A stretch of 64,000 bases of DNA from Sphingomonas sp. 8AM (lineage in GTDB: Bacteria; Pseudomonadota; Alphaproteobacteria; Sphingomonadales; Sphingomonadaceae), in contig NZ_LR733844.1 in the NCBI RefSeq assembly GCF_902506455.1, positions 373,133 to 437,132 of the forward strand, written 5' to 3'. Shown here in pieces: positions 60,051 to 64,000 of this stretch. The notes under the pieces were generated by a model. It saw only the letters and a program-made list of their open reading frames with translations, was not told the DNA's origin and searched no databases. The translations under genes and the position numbers were made by a program. The first letter of the stretch is position 1, and every line of letters begins with the position of its first letter.

Positions 60051-60485
60051 TCAGCCGCGGACCCGGTCGTGCGCGGCGTCGAGTTCGGCGACCAGATGAT
60101 CCTGATCGCGCGCGGCGACCGCCAGCAAATGGTCGCGGACCTTGCTGCTGCGTGCCGCGACATCCTGCGCGATCGCGTCGCGCTGCGTCGCGCACCAGCC
60201 CGGCCGGCTGCCGGTCAGGGCTGTGTCGGCGCTGATCGTGCGCGCCATCACATGCCCGGCGGCATGGCGTGCCTCGCGGTGGACGTCGACCGAGGCGGTC
60301 CATGCGCAGCGCAAGCCGCTGGGGCGACCGGGTGCGCCGACCGCGCCGATCTGCTTGTGCGTGACGCCGACCGCGCTGCGATAGGTGACGTCGACCTGTT
60401 GCCCGCGGTGATCCATCTGCACGCGGTGCGCCTCTTCGGCGATGGGGGTGCCGAGCAACAGCCCGGCGACGATCGAGACGATCAT
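60051..60485 (-). CDS. Small periplasmic protein of unknown function
   Basis: This encodes 144 residues from the ATG at 60485 after AAGGAGA. A short hydrophobic N-terminus (MIVSIVAGLLLGTPIAEEA) may be a signal or anchor. The rest is polar (QMDHRGQQVDVTYRSAVGVTHKQIG) with two cysteines (GLRCAWTASVDV, GWCATQRD) and a helical, acidic tail (VAARSSKVRDHLLAVAARDQDHLVAELDAA). I recognise no domain. It is followed within eight bases by the TorF-like porin gene, so they likely form an operon. Confidence 0.7.
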   Translation of the reverse strand: MIVSIVAGLLLGTPIAEEAHRVQMDHRGQQVDVTYRSAVGVTHKQIGAVGAPGRPSGLRCAWTASVDVHREARHAAGHVMARTISADTALTGSRPGWCATQRDAIAQDVAARSSKVRDHLLAVAARDQDHLVAELDAAHDRVRG

Positions 60486-60640
60486 TGGCGTTTCTCCTTG
60501 CGTCGGCCCCGGACCATGCTGCCCGGTGACCGTATCCCGAGATACGTACGCGCCGCGCCGCTTCAACGATCCGGTCGCGTTCGTAACAATTTGTCATCCA
60601 GCGTTGTCGATCGCGCCACGACACGCCACAACATGCCGCA

Positions 60641-61090
60641 ATGCCGTATGCCCCCGCCCTGCCCACCATCGCCGAGGCGATCCAGGCCTCGCTCAGCCCG
60701 GTCTTCGTGCTGACCGGCATCGGCGCGTTGCTCAACGTGCTGACCGGCCGGCTGTCGCGCGTGATCGATCGCGTCCGCGTGCTGGAGGAGCGCCACCCGC
60801 AGATCGGGGTCGACGAACGCGCGCGGCTGGTGTGGGAATTGCGCCGCCTTGCCAAGCGGATGAGCGTCATCAACTTCGCGCTGTTCCTCGCCGTGGCCAG
60901 CGCGGTGGCGACCTGTATCGTCGTCGCTTTGCTGTTCATGGGCGCACTGACGCATAGCCATATCGGTCCGTATGTCGCGGTCAGCTTCATCCTCGCCATG
61001 TCGCTGCTGATCGCGGCGTTCGTCGCGTTCATGATCGAGGTGCGGCTGTCGAGTCGCGCGATCCGGGTCCGCGACGAACTGCTGCATTGA
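60641..61090 (+). CDS. DUF2721 membrane protein
   Basis: This encodes 149 residues. The opening PTIAEAIQASLSPVFVLTGIGALLNVLTGRLSRVIDRVRVLE, with the NVLTxRLxRxIDRxR pattern, is the DUF2721 signature. Three membrane helices are visible: about residues 17-37, 76-100 (VINFALFLAVASAVATCIVVALLF) and 105-131. The family has unknown function. It is on the forward strand 16 bases before copA; linkage to copper handling is unproven. Confidence 0.88.
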   Translation: MPYAPALPTIAEAIQASLSPVFVLTGIGALLNVLTGRLSRVIDRVRVLEERHPQIGVDERARLVWELRRLAKRMSVINFALFLAVASAVATCIVVALLFMGALTHSHIGPYVAVSFILAMSLLIAAFVAFMIEVRLSSRAIRVRDELLH

Positions 61091-61106
61091 TGCGCGGACG
61101 CCTTAT

Positions 61107-62915
61107 ATGACGCGCATGACGAGCGATCATGACACGGCGGCCCGGTTCGGCCGCCGCGACCTTCTGCGCGCCGGCGGCGTGCTGGTGGCGAGCGCGTGCG
61201 CGCCCGCATGGGCTCAGTCCGGCAGCGTCGGGATCGCCGCGTCTCCCGAGGTAGCGGGCGACGACATCCATCTGCGCATCGCACACCAGATGATGACGAT
61301 CGACGGCCGGCAAAGCCATGCAATCGGCATCAACGGCCGCGCCCCCGCGCCGCTGATCCGGCTCCGTGAGGGGCAGACGGTGCGGCTGCACGTCGAGAAT
61401 GCGCTGGACGAGGAAAGCTCGATCCACTGGCACGGGCTGCTCGTGCCGTTCCAGATGGACGGGGTGCCCGGCGTCAGCTTCCCCGGCATCGCGCCCGGTG
61501 CGACCTTCACCTACGAATTCGCGGTGAAGCAGGCCGGCACCTATTGGTACCACAGCCATTCGGGGTTGCAGGAGCAGATGGGGCTGTACGGCCCGATCGT
61601 GATCGACCCCGCCACCCCCGACCCGGCCGCGTCGCCGCGCGAGCATGTGATCCTGCTCTCCGACCACAGCCAGCTCCACCCGCACGCGATCTTCCGCAAG
61701 CTCAAGCAGCAGGGCGGCTATTTCAATTACCAGAAGCAGACGCTGGCCGGGCTGCTCGCCGGTCGCGACCAGCCCGCGGGCGAGCGGCGGGCGTGGGGCA
61801 AGATGCGGATGGACCCGGCCGACATCGCCGATGTGACCGCCGCCACCTATACCTATCTGGTCAACGGCCACGGTCCGCGCGACCCATGGACGGGTCTGTT
61901 CGCGCCGGGCGAGCGCGTGCGGCTGCGGCTGATCAACGCCTCGGCGATGACGACCTTCAACGTGCGGCTGCCGGGGCTGGCGATGACGGTGGTCGCGGCC
62001 GACGGGCTGGCGGTGCGCCCGGTGCCAGTCGACGAACTCCAGATCGCGGTCGCCGAGACCTATGACGTCATCATCACGCCGGGCGACGACCGCGCCTATG
62101 CGCTGGTCGCCGAGAGCGTCGATCGCTCGGGCATGGCGCTCGCCACGCTGGCGCCGCGCGTCGGGATGCGCGCCGCCGCCCCGTCGCTGCGCCCGCGTCC
62201 GCTCGCGACCATGAAGGACATGGGGATGGGCGCGATGGCGATGGGCGGCGCCGATGCCACGCCGCCACACGACATGAGCGCTCACGACATGGGCGCCATG
62301 AGCGGTCACGACATGGCCGGTCAGCGGATGGACGGCCCCGACATGACCGCGATGAACCATTCGATGCGCGACTTCGCCAATGCGCCCGAGGTGAAGCGCA
62401 CGCCCAGCGTCCAGACGATCGCCCCCATGCCGGTCGACCGCACCGGCGAGCCCGGACAGGGGCTGGCCGATGTCGACCACCGGGTGCTGACCTACCGCGA
62501 TCTCGTCGCCGCGACGCGCAACCCCGACGTGCGTGCACCCGACCGCGCGCTGCGCATCCATCTGACCGGCAACATGGAACGCTATATGTGGGCGTTCGAC
62601 GGCGAGAAGCTGAACGAGGTCGTCGCGCCCTTCGCGTTTCTGGAGAACGAGCGCGTGCGCGTGACGCTGGTCAACGACACGATGATGGGGCATCCCATTC
62701 ACCTGCACGGCCATTATTTCGAGCTGGTCACCGGGCACGGCGATTACGCTCCGCGCAAGCACACCGTACAGGTCCAGCCCGGGGGCATCGTCACCTTCGA
62801 CCTGACCGCCGATGCGGTCGGCGACTGGGCGTTCCACTGCCACATGCTCTACCACATGCACGCCGGGATGATGCAGGTCGTCACCGTCCGCCCGCGCGGC
62901 GAGACCGCGGCATGA
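61107..62915 (+). CDS. copA: CopA-type multicopper oxidase (copper resistance)
   Basis: This encodes 602 residues. A twin-arginine signal is present near residue 16 (GRRDLLRAGGVLVASACA), so it is exported folded, to the periplasm. The four copper ligand stretches are HWHGLLVP, YWYHSHSG, GHPIHLHGHYFEL and WAFHCHMLYHMHAG. Residues about 370-420 are Met/His-rich (MGMGAMAMGGADA, HDMSAHDMGAMSGHDM), as in PcoA/CopA, where this region may bind extra copper. It oxidises Cu(I) and protects against copper. copB overlaps it (ATGA). Confidence 0.96.
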   Translation: MTRMTSDHDTAARFGRRDLLRAGGVLVASACAPAWAQSGSVGIAASPEVAGDDIHLRIAHQMMTIDGRQSHAIGINGRAPAPLIRLREGQTVRLHVENALDEESSIHWHGLLVPFQMDGVPGVSFPGIAPGATFTYEFAVKQAGTYWYHSHSGLQEQMGLYGPIVIDPATPDPAASPREHVILLSDHSQLHPHAIFRKLKQQGGYFNYQKQTLAGLLAGRDQPAGERRAWGKMRMDPADIADVTAATYTYLVNGHGPRDPWTGLFAPGERVRLRLINASAMTTFNVRLPGLAMTVVAADGLAVRPVPVDELQIAVAETYDVIITPGDDRAYALVAESVDRSGMALATLAPRVGMRAAAPSLRPRPLATMKDMGMGAMAMGGADATPPHDMSAHDMGAMSGHDMAGQRMDGPDMTAMNHSMRDFANAPEVKRTPSVQTIAPMPVDRTGEPGQGLADVDHRVLTYRDLVAATRNPDVRAPDRALRIHLTGNMERYMWAFDGEKLNEVVAPFAFLENERVRVTLVNDTMMGHPIHLHGHYFELVTGHGDYAPRKHTVQVQPGGIVTFDLTADAVGDWAFHCHMLYHMHAGMMQVVTVRPRGETAA

Positions 62916-63970
62916 GCGTGACGCTGGCGCTCGCGCTCGCCGCCGCGCAGATGCCGGGGATGGAGCATGCGGGGCACATGCCGGGCATGACAATGCCGAT
63001 GCACAAGCCGGCCGCACGGCCGAAGCCGCGGCGGCGCACGACGAAGCACGTAATGCGGCCGAAGGCGGCGGCGATGAGCATGCCCGAGGTCGCCGCCTGC
63101 TCGCCCGAGCTGGCGGCGATGGGACATTGCGAGGCGCCCGCAGCGCTCCCGGCGACCGGACCGTCCGAGCCCTGCCCGCCCGAACATGCCGCAATGGGAC
63201 ATTGCCGCGCCGCGCCGAACGATGCCGCGGCGAGCGGCACCGCGCTGCCCGCTGGCGACGCACCGGCTCCTGCGGCGCCGGCTCCGACCTATGCCGACCG
63301 CGTCTGGGGCGCCGCGGCGATGGCGCCGGCGCGCGCGCGGTTGCGCCACGAACATGGCGGGATGACCTTCACGCAGGTGATGCTCAACATCGCCGAGCTG
63401 CAACCGCGCGCGGGGCGCGACGGCTATCGGTGGGACGGCGAGGCATGGTTCGGTGGCGATGTCGACCGGCTGGTGGTGAAGAGCGAGGGCGATGGCCGCT
63501 TCGGCAACCGTGCCGGTGGCGAGGTGCAGGCGCTCTACAGCCGCGCGATCGGGCCCTATTTCAACGTGCAGGGCGGCATCCGGCAGGAGATCGGCGCGGA
63601 CCGCCGCTATGCCGTCGCCAGCATCGAGGGGCTCGCGCCCTATTGGTTCGATGTCGAGGCGACCGCCTTCCTCTCCGACCGCGGCGACCTGCTGGCGCGC
63701 GTCGAAGGCTATTACGACCAGCGGATCACGCAGCGGCTGATCCTGCAACCGCGCGCCGAGCTGAACCTGGCGGCGCAGGACGTCGCGCGGGACCGGATCG
63801 GCGCGGGGCTGGTCGATGCCGAACTGGGGCTGCGGCTCCGCTACGAACTCCGCCGCGAATTCGCGCCCTATGTCGGCGTGTCATGGGAGCGCGCGTTCGG
63901 CGCGACGCGGCGGCTGCGCGGAGGCGGTGACGGCGCGGTCGTGGCGCTGGGGGTGCGGGCGTGGTTTTGA
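62912..63970 (+). CDS. copB: CopB-family outer-membrane copper-resistance protein
   Basis: This encodes 352 residues from the ATG at 62912. A short hydrophobic N-terminus (MSVTLALALAAAQMPG) is followed by a Met/His-rich stretch (MEHAGHMPGMTMPMHKP) and further C-x-H and MGHC repeats (EHAAMGHCRAA). The C-terminal half is the CopB beta-barrel domain (PF05275): YRWDGEAWFGGDVDRLVVK, QALYSRAIGPYFNVQGGIRQ, and the end VVALGVRAWF. It sequesters or exports copper at the outer membrane. It is translated with copA. Confidence 0.93.
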   Translation: MSVTLALALAAAQMPGMEHAGHMPGMTMPMHKPAARPKPRRRTTKHVMRPKAAAMSMPEVAACSPELAAMGHCEAPAALPATGPSEPCPPEHAAMGHCRAAPNDAAASGTALPAGDAPAPAAPAPTYADRVWGAAAMAPARARLRHEHGGMTFTQVMLNIAELQPRAGRDGYRWDGEAWFGGDVDRLVVKSEGDGRFGNRAGGEVQALYSRAIGPYFNVQGGIRQEIGADRRYAVASIEGLAPYWFDVEATAFLSDRGDLLARVEGYYDQRITQRLILQPRAELNLAAQDVARDRIGAGLVDAELGLRLRYELRREFAPYVGVSWERAFGATRRLRGGGDGAVVALGVRAWF

Positions 63971-63971
63971 C

Positions 63972-64000
63972 GTCATTGCGAGCGTAGCGACGCAATCGCT
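63972..64000. repeat. Inverted-repeat element, GTCATTGCGAGCG family, copy 4 (cut by window end)
   Basis: The left arm gtcattgcgagcgtagcgac starts one base after the copB stop and matches the family seen at 26440, 30868 and 31958. The right arm lies beyond the window. Confidence 0.85.

Overview
The window is high-GC chromosomal DNA that looks like a Sphingomonas-type alphaproteobacterium (Sphingomonadales). I infer this from the gene content: an XrtA/EpsH-type exopolysaccharide locus with a PEPxxWA-CTERM protein, a DUF3035 (BamF-like) lipoprotein, gatB/YqeY-like gene - dnaG - rpoD in a row, DUF4170 and DUF2721 proteins, and several short palindromic repeat families. I saw no rRNA, tRNA, phage, IS element or CRISPR array. 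No database search was run; family names rest on motifs I recognise.

Region by region. 1-11.3 kb: exopolysaccharide and exosortase-associated locus. It holds the end of an EpsD-like peptidyl-prolyl isomerase, a DUF5694-like secreted protein, a reverse-strand operon (Wza-like exporter, outer-membrane barrel, Wzz-like chain-length protein, BY-kinase), a divergent forward operon (TPR lipoprotein, polyprenyl-phosphate sugar transferase, WecG/TagA-type glycosyltransferase, membrane protein), and a PEP-CTERM protein with its own terminator. 11.5-18.6 kb: a core-2/I-branching type glycosyltransferase, a PPP phosphatase, folA, ribF, ileS, lspA and a DUF3035 lipoprotein. ileS carries a palindromic repeat in frame inside the coding sequence. 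18.7-22.6 kb: MscS channel, cystathionine beta-lyase and mercaptopyruvate sulfurtransferase on the reverse strand, then queF. 22.7-26.3 kb: a GT4 glycosyltransferase paired with a GH130 enzyme. 26.5-33.7 kb: topA, aroK-aroB, an alpha/beta hydrolase, ftsB and eno. 33.8-35.9 kb: four small overlapping genes for membrane-associated proteins (YqjD/ElaB, YqjE, DUF3618 types), then DUF4170.

36-42.8 kb: carA - small unknown gene - carB in a tightly overlapping operon, then greA and an APH-like kinase, with a YqeY-like gene divergent from carA. 43-47.8 kb: dnaG, rpoD and an unknown gene. 47.9-50.5 kb: a MoxR ATPase with a CoxE-like VWA protein, a possible 31-residue peptide, and a secreted unknown. 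50.6-53.8 kb: an Mfd-family translocase that looks shorter than canonical Mfd. 54.2-59.1 kb: a fatty-acid module of FadL-like porin, HADH-ECH fusion and thiolase. 59.3-64 kb: a TorF-like porin, a small secreted protein, a DUF2721 membrane protein and the copper-resistance pair copA-copB.

A second layer is a set of at least six families of short inverted-repeat elements. Most sit between gene 3' ends, often between convergent genes where they could act as two-way terminators. One is nested inside another, and one lies in frame inside ileS. The observations I rate highest are the ileS insertion, the unknown gene translationally coupled between carA and carB, the composite repeat at 53.9-54.2 kb, the GT4/GH130 pair, and the divergent Mfd-family protein.
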